This document shows positions 9,352 to 19,466 of a stretch of DNA of 64,000 nt, piece after piece. A program made the position numbers and the translations under genes. Each line of letters opens with the position of its first letter. Position 1 is the first letter of the stretch. The stretch comes from Salibacter halophilus (GTDB lineage Bacteria > Bacteroidota > Bacteroidia > Flavobacteriales_G > Salibacteraceae). The stretch covers positions 1-64,000 of the forward strand of contig NZ_WACR01000011.1 of NCBI RefSeq assembly GCF_008806325.1. Direction: 5' to 3'. The notes beneath the pieces were generated by a model. The model saw nothing but the letters and a program-made list of their open reading frames with translations. It did no database searches and was not told where the DNA came from.

Positions 9352-11159
9352 GAATTAGTAAGCTGCAACTCATTCAAGTTTTGATAAACCCCATTTTCTT
9401 TTTTAATGAGTTGTGAGTGATTTCCTTTTTCAACGATTTCACCATCTTTCAGAACCACAATTTCATCGGCATTTTTGATTGTGCTCAGGCGATGAGCAAT
9501 CACAATACTCGTTCTGCCTTTCATCAATTTGTCGAGAGCATCCTGAACGAGTTTTTCAGATTCTGAATCGAGTGAAGATGTAGCTTCATCAAGGATGAGT
9601 ATTTTAGGGTTTTTCAGAACCGCACGGGCGATAGCTATTCTCTGTCTTTGTCCGCCAGATAGTTGAACACCGCGTTCGCCAACAATAGTTTCTAAACCTT
9701 CTTCAAATCGTTCAATAAATTCGAGAGCATTCGCCTTTTTAGCAGCTTCAACAATTTCTTCTTCTGAAGCTTCGGGATCTCCGTAAGCAATGTTCTCTCT
9801 GATTGTTCCACCAAATAGGATAACTTCCTGAGGCACAACCGCCATTTGATTACGCAGATTGTTGAGTTTGTAATCCTCAGCCGGCTTGTCGTCAAAGAGT
9901 AATTTTCCTTCAGAAGCGTCATAAAAGCGCAAAACCAACTGAATAAGTGTGGATTTACCAGCTCCTGATGGGCCTACTATCGCCAGGTTCTGACCGTGAT
10001 CGATCTTGAGATCAATATGTTTGAGAACCTCATGATTTTTTCTGCTAGGGTAGTGGAACGAAACATTTTTAAATTCTATTATTCCTTTAAAATCATCGAG
10101 CTTTTGGGCCTTTTGAGAAATATCGAGAGGTTCAGTTGTTTCGTCCATCAAATCGAAAAGATGTTCAGTGGCTCCAACAGCCTTTTGAATACGGGCAAAT
10201 AAATCGGCAGTTCCGCCAAATGATGCGCCAACAAAAACGCTGTATAAAATGAATGAAAACAGCTCACCAATCTTAATTTCACCGGCCTCTTTCAGCAAAA
10301 CACCCTGCCAAATAACCAAAACGATTGAACCGAAAAGCGCAAAAATGATGAAGCTGGCAAATCCGCCACGCCACGTAGCACCTTTCATCGCTATCTTCCT
10401 GATTTCATTTGTACTTTTCGTGTAACGGGCAATTTCAAAAAACTCATTAGCGAAAGACTTCACATTGGCGATGCCGGTAAACGTCTCTTCAACAATAACA
10501 TTTGATTCTGATACTTTATCCTGCGTTTTCTTTGAGAGCTTTTTAATGAACTTACCAAAGAAAATAGCGATGACAATCATCACCGGTAAAGTAGCCATCA
10601 TGATGAGCGTAAGTTTCCAAGAATAGAAAATAAGCAGTGCTAAGCCTACTACAATAATGATAATCTGGCGGATGAATTCTGCCAAAACTGTGGTAAACGC
10701 TTCCTGTAAAAGTGCAATGTCTGCAGAAATACGGCTATTCAATTCTCCAACTCGCTGACTATTGAAAAAGCTCATCGGTAATTTGAGAAGGTGCTTGTAA
10801 GTATCTTGCCTCAGTTTTGCGAGCATCCTTTCCGTGACATCATTGAATATATAGATTCTGAAAAATGAAAAGATTGCGTTTAAACCAAAAATGAGGAAAA
10901 GGGCAAGAGCAACATCATTTATGTTATCGAGGTTTAGTAAAGAATCCTGTTCAGATCCGGTTGATGTTCCCGCATCAACTAGTTTACCGGCCAACCCTGG
11001 GAAAACCATAGAGGCCAGGCTGGAAAGGAGAAGGAAAACTAAACCGATGCTGAATTTACCGCTGTAAGGTTTGAGATAGGCGAAAAGTCGCAATGCCTTT
11101 TTCCAGGCTTGTTTTGAAACTTTGACTTTTTCTTTCTTATTTCGTTTAGGTGCAAACAC
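9348..11159 (-). CDS. ABC exporter, fused membrane and ATPase domains (MsbA-like)
   Basis: 603 residues, GTG start. A six-helix type-1 exporter membrane domain spans about 25-325. The ATPase has Walker A GPSGAGKST at about 396-404, signature LSGGQRQR, Walker B ILILDEATSSLD and H-loop VIAHRLST. Half-transporter, working as a homodimer. Lipid or lipid A export is plausible by similarity to MsbA, but substrate cannot be read from sequence. A -7 box (reverse-strand TACTTTTG) lies at 11177-11184. Convergent with rsmG. Confidence 0.9.
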   Translation of the reverse strand: MFAPKRNKKEKVKVSKQAWKKALRLFAYLKPYSGKFSIGLVFLLLSSLASMVFPGLAGKLVDAGTSTGSEQDSLLNLDNINDVALALFLIFGLNAIFSFFRIYIFNDVTERMLAKLRQDTYKHLLKLPMSFFNSQRVGELNSRISADIALLQEAFTTVLAEFIRQIIIIVVGLALLIFYSWKLTLIMMATLPVMIVIAIFFGKFIKKLSKKTQDKVSESNVIVEETFTGIANVKSFANEFFEIARYTKSTNEIRKIAMKGATWRGGFASFIIFALFGSIVLVIWQGVLLKEAGEIKIGELFSFILYSVFVGASFGGTADLFARIQKAVGATEHLFDLMDETTEPLDISQKAQKLDDFKGIIEFKNVSFHYPSRKNHEVLKHIDLKIDHGQNLAIVGPSGAGKSTLIQLVLRFYDASEGKLLFDDKPAEDYKLNNLRNQMAVVPQEVILFGGTIRENIAYGDPEASEEEIVEAAKKANALEFIERFEEGLETIVGERGVQLSGGQRQRIAIARAVLKNPKILILDEATSSLDSESEKLVQDALDKLMKGRTSIVIAHRLSTIKNADEIVVLKDGEIVEKGNHSQLIKKENGVYQNLNELQLTNS

Positions 11160-11176
11160 TAGTATAGAATTTTGCG

Positions 11177-11184
11177 CAAAAGTA
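11177..11184 (-). promoter_or_regulatory. -7 box for the ABC exporter
   Basis: Reverse-strand TACTTTTG, 17 bases before the GTG start at 11159. Confidence 0.4.
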
Positions 11185-11247
11185 AATCTTTCAAATACTC
11201 CGTTGTCATGGAAGAGTAAAGGAGTTTAAAAATGATTGCATCTTAAT

Positions 11248-11279
11248 TTTGTTCAAAACCAAAAATTAAAATACATTTG
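11248..11279 (+). promoter_or_regulatory. Promoter of rpmH (-33 TTTG, -7 TACATTTG)
   Basis: TTTG at 11248-11251, a 20-base spacer, and TACATTTG at 11272-11279. This is a full match to the Bacteroidota housekeeping promoter, 33 bases before the rpmH ATG. Confidence 0.7.
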
Positions 11280-11312
11280 CAGTCCTTTAAGAAATAGCAA
11301 TAGCTCGAAGAT

Positions 11313-11471
11313 ATGAAACGTACATTTCAACCATCAAATAGAAAGCGCAAGAACAAGCACGGATTCAGAGAAAGAATGTCTTCAAAGAACGGACGTAAAG
11401 TTCTTTCTCGTAGAAGAGCTAAGGGTCGCAAGAAGGTATCTGTTTCCAGCGAACCACGTCACAAGCGTTAA
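11313..11471 (+). CDS. rpmH: 50S ribosomal protein L34
   Basis: 52-residue protein beginning [20 protein letters not shown] and continuing [21 protein letters not shown], the unmistakable L34 sequence; the short tail [10 protein letters not shown] is typical of Bacteroidota. It has its own strong promoter and an intrinsic terminator. In many bacteria rpmH is followed by rnpA; here it is monocistronic and rnpA is not adjacent. Confidence 0.98.
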   Translation: MKRTFQPSNRKRKNKHGFRERMSSKNGRKVLSRRRAKGRKKVSVSSEPRHKR

Positions 11472-11494
11472 TTGAACGATACGTAAAAGAATTC

Positions 11495-11530
11495 AGCCTT
11501 TCCTGTTTTCAGGAAGGGCTTTTTTTATTT
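11495..11530 (+). terminator. Intrinsic terminator of rpmH
   Basis: 11-base stem (11495-11505 with 11510-11520, one G-T pair), loop TTTT, then TTTTTTATTT. It overlaps the 3' end of the convergent hydrolase gene. Confidence 0.85.
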
Positions 11531-12343
11531 GTACAAAATCGGTAAGTCACTCATGACGTCTTCACCAAGGAGGGCATGACCTTTTTCTAACTCGATGAAA
11601 TTTTGGCTCTGACCAATGGACTTACTGAATTCTCTTCCAATATCAGGCGGAATAACCCTGTCGTATTTTCCATAATACTGATAAACCGGTATTCCTTTTT
11701 CAATAATTGTGTTTTTTACTTCATCCATATTCGGATTCAGCTTCCTGTAAGTGAGCCACACCGTTTTAGCTAATTCTCTTTGACGGTCAGATCCTAAATT
11801 GTGTTCAGCGAACTTTTTCAGCCTCGGGTGAACAAGCCTGAGTTTTGTGGAGAAATTCATAAGATTCTGAATAGCATGTGGGCTTTCCAGTAAGTACCGA
11901 TAAGTTTTTCTTCCTAAAATAGAATTTGTGGCAAGGTTGTACCAAAAGTTGACTTTCACTCCATCAGGGGCAAAAAGCCAAACTTCATCAATCACGTGAG
12001 ACATTATTTCAACAGAAGAAAGAGCGATTTTTCCACCAAGACTGTACCCACAAACTGATATTTTAGAGAGATTCAATTCATTTATAAAAGACTCAACAGC
12101 GGTTGCTAATTCCTTTTTTGTGATAGGAGCTGAGTCGTTACGTGATTGTTTAAAAGAGCTATTCCCGTGGTGAATAAGGTTGAAAGCGTAAACAGTATAA
12201 TCGGTTCCGACTTTTGAGGCAAATGGTTTAAAATCTGAAGCATGTCTGCCAAACCCGTGAAATGCAAGCATGGGCTTTTTTCCCGAACCGTAGATGTGAT
12301 ACTCGAGTTTAGCGTGTTTGGTTGTGAATAAATTCCGATTCAT
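11525..12343 (-). CDS. Alpha/beta hydrolase
   Basis: 272 residues, no signal peptide. Seen: oxyanion strand MLAFHGFGRHASDF, nucleophile elbow GYSLGGKIAL (Ser), acid YYGKYDRVIPP (Asp) and base EKGHALLG (His), in canonical order and spacing. Substrate not identifiable. Convergent with rpmH and divergent from carB. Start ATG at 12343. Confidence 0.85.
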   Translation of the reverse strand: MNRNLFTTKHAKLEYHIYGSGKKPMLAFHGFGRHASDFKPFASKVGTDYTVYAFNLIHHGNSSFKQSRNDSAPITKKELATAVESFINELNLSKISVCGYSLGGKIALSSVEIMSHVIDEVWLFAPDGVKVNFWYNLATNSILGRKTYRYLLESPHAIQNLMNFSTKLRLVHPRLKKFAEHNLGSDRQRELAKTVWLTYRKLNPNMDEVKNTIIEKGIPVYQYYGKYDRVIPPDIGREFSKSIGQSQNFIELEKGHALLGEDVMSDLPILYK

Positions 12344-12379
12344 ACCTGTTTTTTAACCAATGAGTTTAGCCTGAAATTT

Positions 12380-12387
12380 TACATTTG
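12380..12387 (+). promoter_or_regulatory. -7 box for carB
   Basis: TACATTTG, 35 bases before the carB ATG. No clear -33 match. Confidence 0.45.
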
Positions 12388-12422
12388 CAGGAATATTTTC
12401 ACCAGCGCAAAATTGCGACATC

Positions 12423-15239
12423 ATGCCGAAAGATAACTCAATCAAATCAGTACTTATTATTGGAAGTGGTCCAATTGTTATTGGTCAAGCCTGTGAATTT
12501 GATTATTCAGGGTCTCAAGCAGCTCGATCATTGAAAGAAGAAGGAATCGAAGTTACACTTATTAACTCGAATCCGGCAACGATCATGACTGATCCAGTAA
12601 CAGCCGATAATGTTTACTTACTTCCATTGACAGTTGATTCAATTCGTCACATTCTTTCAGAACGCCAAATCGATGCCGTGCTCCCAACAATGGGTGGGCA
12701 AACAGCTTTGAACCTCGCGATTGAGTGCCAGGATCACGGTTTATGGAAAGATTTTGGTGTCAAAATGGTTGGTGTTGATATCGATGCAATTGAGATTACT
12801 GAAAACCGCGAGGCTTTTAGGAAATTGATGAGCGATATAGGCGTTGGTGTAGCGCCCTCCGGTACGGTGAAATCATTTCTAGAAGGCAAAGAGATGGCAC
12901 AGGAACTAGGGTTTCCATTAGTAATCAGGCCATCATACACGCTTGGAGGGTCAGGAGCATCGTTTGTTCACACACAGGAACAATTTGACAAACTCCTCAA
13001 CCGCGGACTTCACGCTTCACCAATTCACGAAGTGATGATTGATAAAGCGGTACTCGGGTGGAAAGAGTATGAGTTGGAGTTGCTACGCGATAAAAATGAT
13101 AACGTAATCATTATTTGTTCTATCGAGAATATGGACCCAATGGGGATTCATACCGGTGATTCGATTACAGTTGCCCCGGCAATGACGCTATCTGATACCA
13201 CTTATCAGCGCATGCGTGACATGGCGATCAAAATGATGCGTGCTATTGGTGATTTCTCAGGAGGTTGTAATGTTCAGTTTGCGGTTTCTCCTGATGAAAA
13301 AGAAGATATTATCGCAATTGAAATTAACCCAAGGGTTTCTCGCTCATCTGCACTTGCATCAAAAGCGACAGGTTATCCAATCGCTAAAATTGCTGCAAAG
13401 CTAGCACTAGGTTATACGCTTGATGAATTGAAAAATCAAATTACTAAAACCACATCAGCGTATTTTGAGCCAACTCTTGATTATGTGATTGTCAAAATTC
13501 CGAGGTGGAACTTCAATAAATTCAAAGGATCTGACCGTGAACTTGGCTTGCAGATGAAGTCTGTTGGTGAAGTGATGGGTATAGGCCGCAACTTCCAGGA
13601 AGCGCTTCAAAAAGCTTGTCAATCACTTGAAATTAACAGAAATGGACTCGGAGCTGATGGTAAGGAATGGCGCGATCAGGACAGGATTTTAGAAAGCTTA
13701 AAACATCCTTCTTGGAATCGACTTTTTCACCTTTACGATGCCGTGAAGTTGGGAATTCCTTTTAGCACGATTCATGATATTACGAAGATCGATAAGTGGT
13801 TCTTACATCAAATTGATGAGTTGATTTCACTTGAAAACGAGATCGAAAAATACCACCTCGATTCGTTACCAAAAGAGTTGTTGCTCAAAGCAAAACAAAA
13901 AGGTTATGCGGATAGGCAAATAGCACATTTATTGCGTTGCCTAGAAAGTGAGCTTCACGAAAAGCGCACTCAAATGAATATCAACAGGGTATACAAACTC
14001 GTTGATACTTGTGCTGCAGAGTTCCCTGCAGAAACACCTTATTATTACTCAACTTTTGAAGAAGAAAATGAATCACCCAAAAGTGATCGTAAAAAAGTTG
14101 TGATTTTAGGTAGCGGCCCTAACCGAATTGGACAGGGGATAGAGTTCGATTATTGCTGTGTTCACGGTGTTTTAGCTGCTAAAGAAGAAGATTATGAAAC
14201 AATCATGATCAACTGTAATCCGGAGACTGTTTCAACAGACTTCGATACAGCTGATAAACTTTATTTCGAGCCGGTTTTTTGGGAGCATATTTACGACATC
14301 ATTAAGCATGAAGATCCTGAAGGCGTTATCGTGCAGCTCGGTGGACAAACAGCACTCAAGCTCGCTGAAAAACTCGAGCGATACGGTATTAAAATTTTAG
14401 GTACCAGCTACAGAACGCTTGATATGGCTGAAAACAGAGGAGAGTTTTCTGACTTACTTAAAAAGCTGGAAATTCCCTATCCAGAATATGGATCTGTTGA
14501 CACAGCCGAGGAGGCTATAGAGTTGTCTCGTGAAATCGGTTTTCCATTATTGGTCAGACCCAGCTATGTTTTAGGTGGTCAAAGCATGAAAATCGTGATC
14601 AACGAGCAAGATCTGGAACATCACGTAGTGAATATTTTACGTGACTTGCCGGATAATAAAATTCTGCTCGATCATTTCCTCGATGGAGCAATTGAAGCTG
14701 AAGCAGATGCGATTTGTGACGGGGAAGATACGCTCATCATGGGAATAATGGAGCACATAGAGCCAGCCGGAATTCACTCAGGTGACTCTTATGCTGTACT
14801 GCCTTCATTTGATATGAATGACGATGTTCTCGATCAAATAAAAGAATACACCAAAAAGATTGCTGTTGCCCTTGAAACAAAAGGTTTGATCAATATTCAG
14901 TTCGCTATTAAGGACAATAAAGTTTACGTGATTGAAGCCAACCCAAGAGCTTCACGAACAGTACCTTTTATTGCGAAATCTTACGGTCAACCTTATGTGA
15001 ACTGGGCAACCAAGGTAATGTTGGGAACACACAAAGTGAAAGACTTTGATTACGATCCAAAACTCGATGGTTATGCGATTAAGATTCCAGTCTTCTCATT
15101 TGATAAATTCCCTGATGTTGATAAGGAATTAGGTCCTGAAATGAAATCTACCGGTGAAGCAATACGTTTCATCAATCACTTGAGAGATCCATTTTTCAAA
15201 AAGGTGTATGCTGAGCGTAACCTATATTTGAGTAGATAA
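12423..15239 (+). CDS. carB: Carbamoyl-phosphate synthase large subunit, short form
   Basis: 938 residues. Two ATP-grasp halves make carbamoyl phosphate from bicarbonate, ammonia and two ATP. Half one starts IGSGPIVIGQACEFDYSGSQ; half two starts near residue 560 with LGSGPNRIGQGIEFDY. The protein stops just after GPEMKSTGEAIRFIN. It therefore lacks the C-terminal methylglyoxal-synthase-like allosteric domain of about 130 residues present in the 1,073-residue E. coli enzyme. No remnant of that domain is readable downstream, where the next gene starts after 3 bases. I recall short CarB forms in other Flavobacteria, so this looks lineage-typical. carA is not nearby. Confidence 0.95.
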   Translation: MPKDNSIKSVLIIGSGPIVIGQACEFDYSGSQAARSLKEEGIEVTLINSNPATIMTDPVTADNVYLLPLTVDSIRHILSERQIDAVLPTMGGQTALNLAIECQDHGLWKDFGVKMVGVDIDAIEITENREAFRKLMSDIGVGVAPSGTVKSFLEGKEMAQELGFPLVIRPSYTLGGSGASFVHTQEQFDKLLNRGLHASPIHEVMIDKAVLGWKEYELELLRDKNDNVIIICSIENMDPMGIHTGDSITVAPAMTLSDTTYQRMRDMAIKMMRAIGDFSGGCNVQFAVSPDEKEDIIAIEINPRVSRSSALASKATGYPIAKIAAKLALGYTLDELKNQITKTTSAYFEPTLDYVIVKIPRWNFNKFKGSDRELGLQMKSVGEVMGIGRNFQEALQKACQSLEINRNGLGADGKEWRDQDRILESLKHPSWNRLFHLYDAVKLGIPFSTIHDITKIDKWFLHQIDELISLENEIEKYHLDSLPKELLLKAKQKGYADRQIAHLLRCLESELHEKRTQMNINRVYKLVDTCAAEFPAETPYYYSTFEEENESPKSDRKKVVILGSGPNRIGQGIEFDYCCVHGVLAAKEEDYETIMINCNPETVSTDFDTADKLYFEPVFWEHIYDIIKHEDPEGVIVQLGGQTALKLAEKLERYGIKILGTSYRTLDMAENRGEFSDLLKKLEIPYPEYGSVDTAEEAIELSREIGFPLLVRPSYVLGGQSMKIVINEQDLEHHVVNILRDLPDNKILLDHFLDGAIEAEADAICDGEDTLIMGIMEHIEPAGIHSGDSYAVLPSFDMNDDVLDQIKEYTKKIAVALETKGLINIQFAIKDNKVYVIEANPRASRTVPFIAKSYGQPYVNWATKVMLGTHKVKDFDYDPKLDGYAIKIPVFSFDKFPDVDKELGPEMKSTGEAIRFINHLRDPFFKKVYAERNLYLSR

Positions 15240-15242
15240 TAA

Positions 15243-15554
15243 ATGACTTACCAGGCTGATTTTATCGGATTACTGAGAACCATAGCGATCATAGCACTCG
15301 TCTACTTTGGAATAAAGTTGATTGCGAGATACGTGTTGCCATTTTTACTGAGGTGGGGAGCCAAAAAAGCTCAGGAAAAGATGTATGATGATATGAATCA
15401 GCGTCAACAAAACCGTCATAATCAGCGATCTGATAAACAGCAGGTGAAGGATGACGGTAAAGTGAAAATAGAATACATCAAGAAAAAAAAGCGACAATCG
15501 TATTCAGATAATGATGGCGAATACGTAGATTTCGAGGAAATTAAAGACGATTAA
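15243..15554 (+). CDS. DUF4834 family small membrane protein
   Basis: 103 residues. One N-terminal hydrophobic helix (LLRTIAIIALVYFGIKLIARYVLPFLL) followed by a charged Q/R/K-rich cytoplasmic tail with YIKKKKRQSYSDNDGEYVDFEEIKDD. The helix and the terminal D-G-EYVDFEEI motif fit DUF4834 of Bacteroidota as I recall it. Unknown function. It is 3 bases after carB and 11 bases before the YfhO gene, so probably an operon. Confidence 0.7.
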   Translation: MTYQADFIGLLRTIAIIALVYFGIKLIARYVLPFLLRWGAKKAQEKMYDDMNQRQQNRHNQRSDKQQVKDDGKVKIEYIKKKKRQSYSDNDGEYVDFEEIKDD

Positions 15555-15565
15555 ACCAAACTGCT

Positions 15566-18154
15566 ATGCAAATTGACAAGAACAAAACCTTAATTCATGG
15601 AATCGCTATTGTCTTATTTTTAGTCATTAGCGGAATATTTTTTTCACCTGCTTTCAAAGGTTTTGTTTTGTCACAGGGCGATATTCAGTCCTGGGTAGGA
15701 ATGTCACGAGCTATCCTCGACTTTAGAGAAGCTTACGGTTCTGAACCACTTTGGACGGCCAACATGTTTGGCGGAATGCCGGCATTTCAAATATCCATGA
15801 TTACTGATGGTAATTTACTGGGCTACATCAATGAACTGAGGAATATTTACCCCAGGCCACCATTTTACTTTTTCATCATGATGTCTTCTTTCTACATCCT
15901 GATGCTTACTCTAAAGGTAAAACCGAGACTTGCAGTATTAGGAGCACTTGCATTTGCTTTTTCAAGCTTTTTCATGATTTCATTGGAAGCCGGACACAAC
16001 AGTAAAATAGATGCAGTGAGTTATCTGCCCGCAATAGTTGCCGGTATGATACTTGTGATAAGAAAAAAATATATCGCAGGAAGTATTTTAACAGCCGTTG
16101 CGCTAAGTCTTCAAATTTCTGCAAATCACTTTCAAATTACATATTACACAGCAATTACACTCTTAGTTATTGGGATAGCTGAAATGGTCAGAGCCCTAAA
16201 GCAGCAGGAACAAAAACACCTGTTGAAAGTGATTGGTTTCCTCGTAGTTGCTGCCCTTTTAGCAGTGAGTTCAAATATCACGCGTTTGTGGACCACCTAT
16301 ACTTATGTAGAAAGTACAATGCGCGGTGAGAATGAACTCACAATTGAAGCTGATGGAGCGAGAAACTTAACAGGACAGGAATCAGGACTTGATAAAGATT
16401 ACATCACGAACTGGAGTTTGGGAATTGGCGAAACATGGTCACTATTATTTCCAAATGCAAAAGGAGGCCCAACTGGGGCGATAGGCAATAACGAAGATGC
16501 TCTTGAGGAAGTATCGCCAAGAGCGAGACAGTATGTTGGGCAAATGAATCAATACTGGGGCAACCAACCTTTTACAGCCGGACCGGTTTATGTTGGAGCG
16601 ATAATTGTCTTGTTATTTTTATTGGGGGCATTCACAGTTAAACACTGGCTTAAATGGCCTTTAGTTGTACTCACAGCTCTGAGTATCATGCTGGCATGGG
16701 GTAAGAACTTCATGTGGTTCACTGAATTGTTTATCGATTACTTCCCGATGTATAACAAGTTCAGATCTGTGACAATGATGCTGATGGTTGCCGAATTCGC
16801 TATGCCACTTTTAGGAGTTCTATTCTTAAAAGAACTTATTGAAAAAGATGGCTTTTGGGCAGAGAACAAGAAAAAAATATTCATCGTATCGGGAGTGCTT
16901 GCTGGAATCATGCTGCTTTTCATGATGACACCATCTTCATTTTTTGACTTTTACGCCAATGGTGAATTAGCGAGGTTTGAAGCACAAAAAAGCTCAAATC
17001 CGCAAGCTGCCAGTCAGATTGATATGATGCTGGCAGAGTTAGAAATAGCCAGAGAGTCGATTTTTAAAGCTGATCTACTGCGCAGTTTCTTTTTAGTCCT
17101 TCTAGGATTTGTAGGAGTATTTTTGATCGGACTCAAAAAGATTCAGCCAAAAGTGATAGTGCCAATACTGGCAGCTGTCATTCTTATCGATTTGTGGTTT
17201 GTTGATAGAAGGTATATCCACAATGAAAAAAGTGGCAGGAATTACGAAAAGTGGGTTAAGAAAGAAGGTCAAAGACAGCCTTACAAAGCTCAACCGTATG
17301 ATCTTCAAATTTTACAAACAGAACTTCAAAACAGGCCAGAAGTATCTCAGGAAGTAGAAAGAAACATGGCTGAGCTTCAGCAGAAAGAGGGTAATCTCGA
17401 TGAATCTGATAGAAACAGAGTTATGTTTTCTACTCTAGATTCAATGAGTAACTACAGAGTTCTCGATCTTGTAAACAATACTTACAATAGCTCTCGATCA
17501 TCCTATTTCCACAAAACTATTGGCGGTTATAATGCAGCTAAGTTGATGCGTTATCAGCAGCTGATCGAATTCCACATGAGCAGTGGAGGACAGTTCAACC
17601 GTTCGGTTCTGAACATGCTCAACACAAAGTATATTATCCAAAAAACTCAGAACGGACCATCAGTCACTCAGAACCCAGAGGCTATTGGGCATGCGTGGTT
17701 GGCGAAGAATGTAAATTGGGTTCCGAATGCTGATGAAGAAATTAAAGCGCTAGATAATTTCAACCCTAGAACTGATGTAGTAATCGATGAGCGATTTAAA
17801 GATAAAGTATCGCAAAAGGAATACAGTCAGGAAGGGACGATTACGCTGGAACAATTCAAGCTCAATGACCTCAAGTATTCAGTGGATCTGACCGATAAAT
17901 CGTTCGTTGTGTTCTCTGAAATATTCTATCAGCCCGGTTGGCAGGCTTATATTGATGGAGAAGAAGTCGATCATATAAGGGTTAACTGGATATTGAGAGG
18001 AATGGAAGTACCTGCCGGAGAGCACGATATTGAATTTAAGTTCCGCCCGGCAAGTTACGAAGTTGGTGAAAAGGTTTCTTTTGCCAGTTCATTAATTTTG
18101 GTGCTTCTAGCAATTGGTGTTCTGATCAAAAGCCTGAGAGGAAAAAATGAATAA
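15566..18154 (+). CDS. YfhO-family polytopic membrane protein
   Basis: 862 residues with roughly a dozen transmembrane segments in the first 550 residues, then a large extracytoplasmic domain and a last helix (FASSLILVLLAIGVLI). Seen: GDIQSWVGMSRAILDF near residue 38, MFGGMPAFQ, LEAGHNSKIDAVSYLPAIVAGM, and the C-terminal YQPGWQAYIDGEEVDHIRVNWILRGMEVPAGEHDIEFKFRP typical of YfhO proteins. The family is thought to add sugars to cell-wall or lipid acceptors (GT-C-like). The neighbouring GT4 gene overlaps by 8 bases, fitting a glycan role. Confidence 0.85.
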   Translation: MQIDKNKTLIHGIAIVLFLVISGIFFSPAFKGFVLSQGDIQSWVGMSRAILDFREAYGSEPLWTANMFGGMPAFQISMITDGNLLGYINELRNIYPRPPFYFFIMMSSFYILMLTLKVKPRLAVLGALAFAFSSFFMISLEAGHNSKIDAVSYLPAIVAGMILVIRKKYIAGSILTAVALSLQISANHFQITYYTAITLLVIGIAEMVRALKQQEQKHLLKVIGFLVVAALLAVSSNITRLWTTYTYVESTMRGENELTIEADGARNLTGQESGLDKDYITNWSLGIGETWSLLFPNAKGGPTGAIGNNEDALEEVSPRARQYVGQMNQYWGNQPFTAGPVYVGAIIVLLFLLGAFTVKHWLKWPLVVLTALSIMLAWGKNFMWFTELFIDYFPMYNKFRSVTMMLMVAEFAMPLLGVLFLKELIEKDGFWAENKKKIFIVSGVLAGIMLLFMMTPSSFFDFYANGELARFEAQKSSNPQAASQIDMMLAELEIARESIFKADLLRSFFLVLLGFVGVFLIGLKKIQPKVIVPILAAVILIDLWFVDRRYIHNEKSGRNYEKWVKKEGQRQPYKAQPYDLQILQTELQNRPEVSQEVERNMAELQQKEGNLDESDRNRVMFSTLDSMSNYRVLDLVNNTYNSSRSSYFHKTIGGYNAAKLMRYQQLIEFHMSSGGQFNRSVLNMLNTKYIIQKTQNGPSVTQNPEAIGHAWLAKNVNWVPNADEEIKALDNFNPRTDVVIDERFKDKVSQKEYSQEGTITLEQFKLNDLKYSVDLTDKSFVVFSEIFYQPGWQAYIDGEEVDHIRVNWILRGMEVPAGEHDIEFKFRPASYEVGEKVSFASSLILVLLAIGVLIKSLRGKNE

Positions 18155-19466
18155 GCGAGTATTGATACTCACTTATTACTGGCCACCAGGCTCAGGTCCT
18201 GGAGTTCAGCGATGGCTCAAATTTTCTAAATATCTTATTGATTTTGGCTGGAAACCAGAAATCGTAACGGTAAGGGATGGGAGTTACCCATCTTATGATG
18301 AATCTTTGATAGATGAAATTCCTTCTGAAGTAAAAGTTCACAAAACTAAAACTATTGAGCCATTTAAGGTTTTCAATGCTTTGACAGGAAATAGAGGGAA
18401 GAAGTCATCGGTAGGAATGAGCGGAATTAAAGATTCGGGTTCTCCGGTGAAAAAGTTAGGCCTCTATGTTAGGGCAAACTTTTTTATTCCAGATGCAAGA
18501 ATGGGCTGGAATAAGTTTGCTCAAAAAAAATGTGAACAGCTGCTCAGCGATAAAGATTACGGAGCTGTTATTACAACAGGACCTCCTCACAGTACACATC
18601 TAATAGGTCTAAAGCTGAAAGAAAAGTTTGGTGTAAACTGGATAGCAGACTTCAGAGATCCCTGGACAGGGATTTATTACAATGAGTTTTTACCGCGAAC
18701 ACAAACAGCAAAGAAGAAAGATGCGGAACTAGAGAAATCTGTTCTAAAGTCTGCTGATTCAGTTATAACTGTTAGCGAGGGACTCAGTCAAGAGTTGGCT
18801 GATATTTCCAATAGAGAAAGTGGAATAGAAGTTTTGTTCAATGGCTTTGATACTGATGATTTGCCTACCCAATTTCAAAAACGTAAAGACTTCTTTGTAA
18901 TTAGTTATATTGGTAATTATAAGGACAATCAGGTTGTGCCTGAATTAGAGAGTGCTCTTGAAGAGTTACTCAATGACGATGAAAACTTTAAAAATGATTT
19001 CAGGCTCATTATTACCGGAAATATCTCACCGCAAACCTCGAACAGATTTCAAAAAAGCCTGGGAGATGCTTTTATTAGAGAAGACTTTGTTCAGCACAAA
19101 GTAGCAGTTGAAAAGATGGTGAGTTCTGGAATGTTACTTTTTGTGATTCCCCAAACGAAAGGAAATCATTTAATTTTAACAGGAAAACTATTTGAGTATT
19201 TAGCATCTGGAAGTGATTTATTGAGCATTGGTCCTGTTGATGGAAATGCCTCTAAAATAATTGAGTCTGCTGAACGCGGAGATATGATCGATTATTCAGA
19301 TAAAGCGTCAATCAAAGATGCTATTATGAATAGTTATGAAAACTGGAAGCAGTCTAAAAAAGAAACTGAAAAGTTTTCACTTTCAAAAAAAGTGCTTGAA
19401 TATTCGCGTAAAGGTCAGGCAAAAGAGTTGATTAAAATTATTGAAAATTGCAGGAATGAAGATTAA
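18147..19466 (+). CDS. Glycosyltransferase, GT4-like
   Basis: 439 residues. GT-B fold: N-terminal LILTYYWPPGSGPGVQRWLKFSKYL, a middle segment ITTGPPHSTHLIGLKL and ADFRDPWTG, VITVSEGLSQEL, then the C-terminal nucleotide-sugar half (ISYIGNYKDNQ; GKLFEYLASGSDLLSIGP). No membrane helix. The start overlaps the YfhO stop by 8 bases; its stop overlaps the next start by 11 bases. Sugar unknown. Confidence 0.85.
   Translation: MNKRVLILTYYWPPGSGPGVQRWLKFSKYLIDFGWKPEIVTVRDGSYPSYDESLIDEIPSEVKVHKTKTIEPFKVFNALTGNRGKKSSVGMSGIKDSGSPVKKLGLYVRANFFIPDARMGWNKFAQKKCEQLLSDKDYGAVITTGPPHSTHLIGLKLKEKFGVNWIADFRDPWTGIYYNEFLPRTQTAKKKDAELEKSVLKSADSVITVSEGLSQELADISNRESGIEVLFNGFDTDDLPTQFQKRKDFFVISYIGNYKDNQVVPELESALEELLNDDENFKNDFRLIITGNISPQTSNRFQKSLGDAFIREDFVQHKVAVEKMVSSGMLLFVIPQTKGNHLILTGKLFEYLASGSDLLSIGPVDGNASKIIESAERGDMIDYSDKASIKDAIMNSYENWKQSKKETEKFSLSKKVLEYSRKGQAKELIKIIENCRNED

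Noticed and set aside
12423-15239. carB truncated by frameshift
   Set aside because: A DUF4834 gene starts 3 bases after the stop and no allosteric-domain-like sequence is readable in other frames there.
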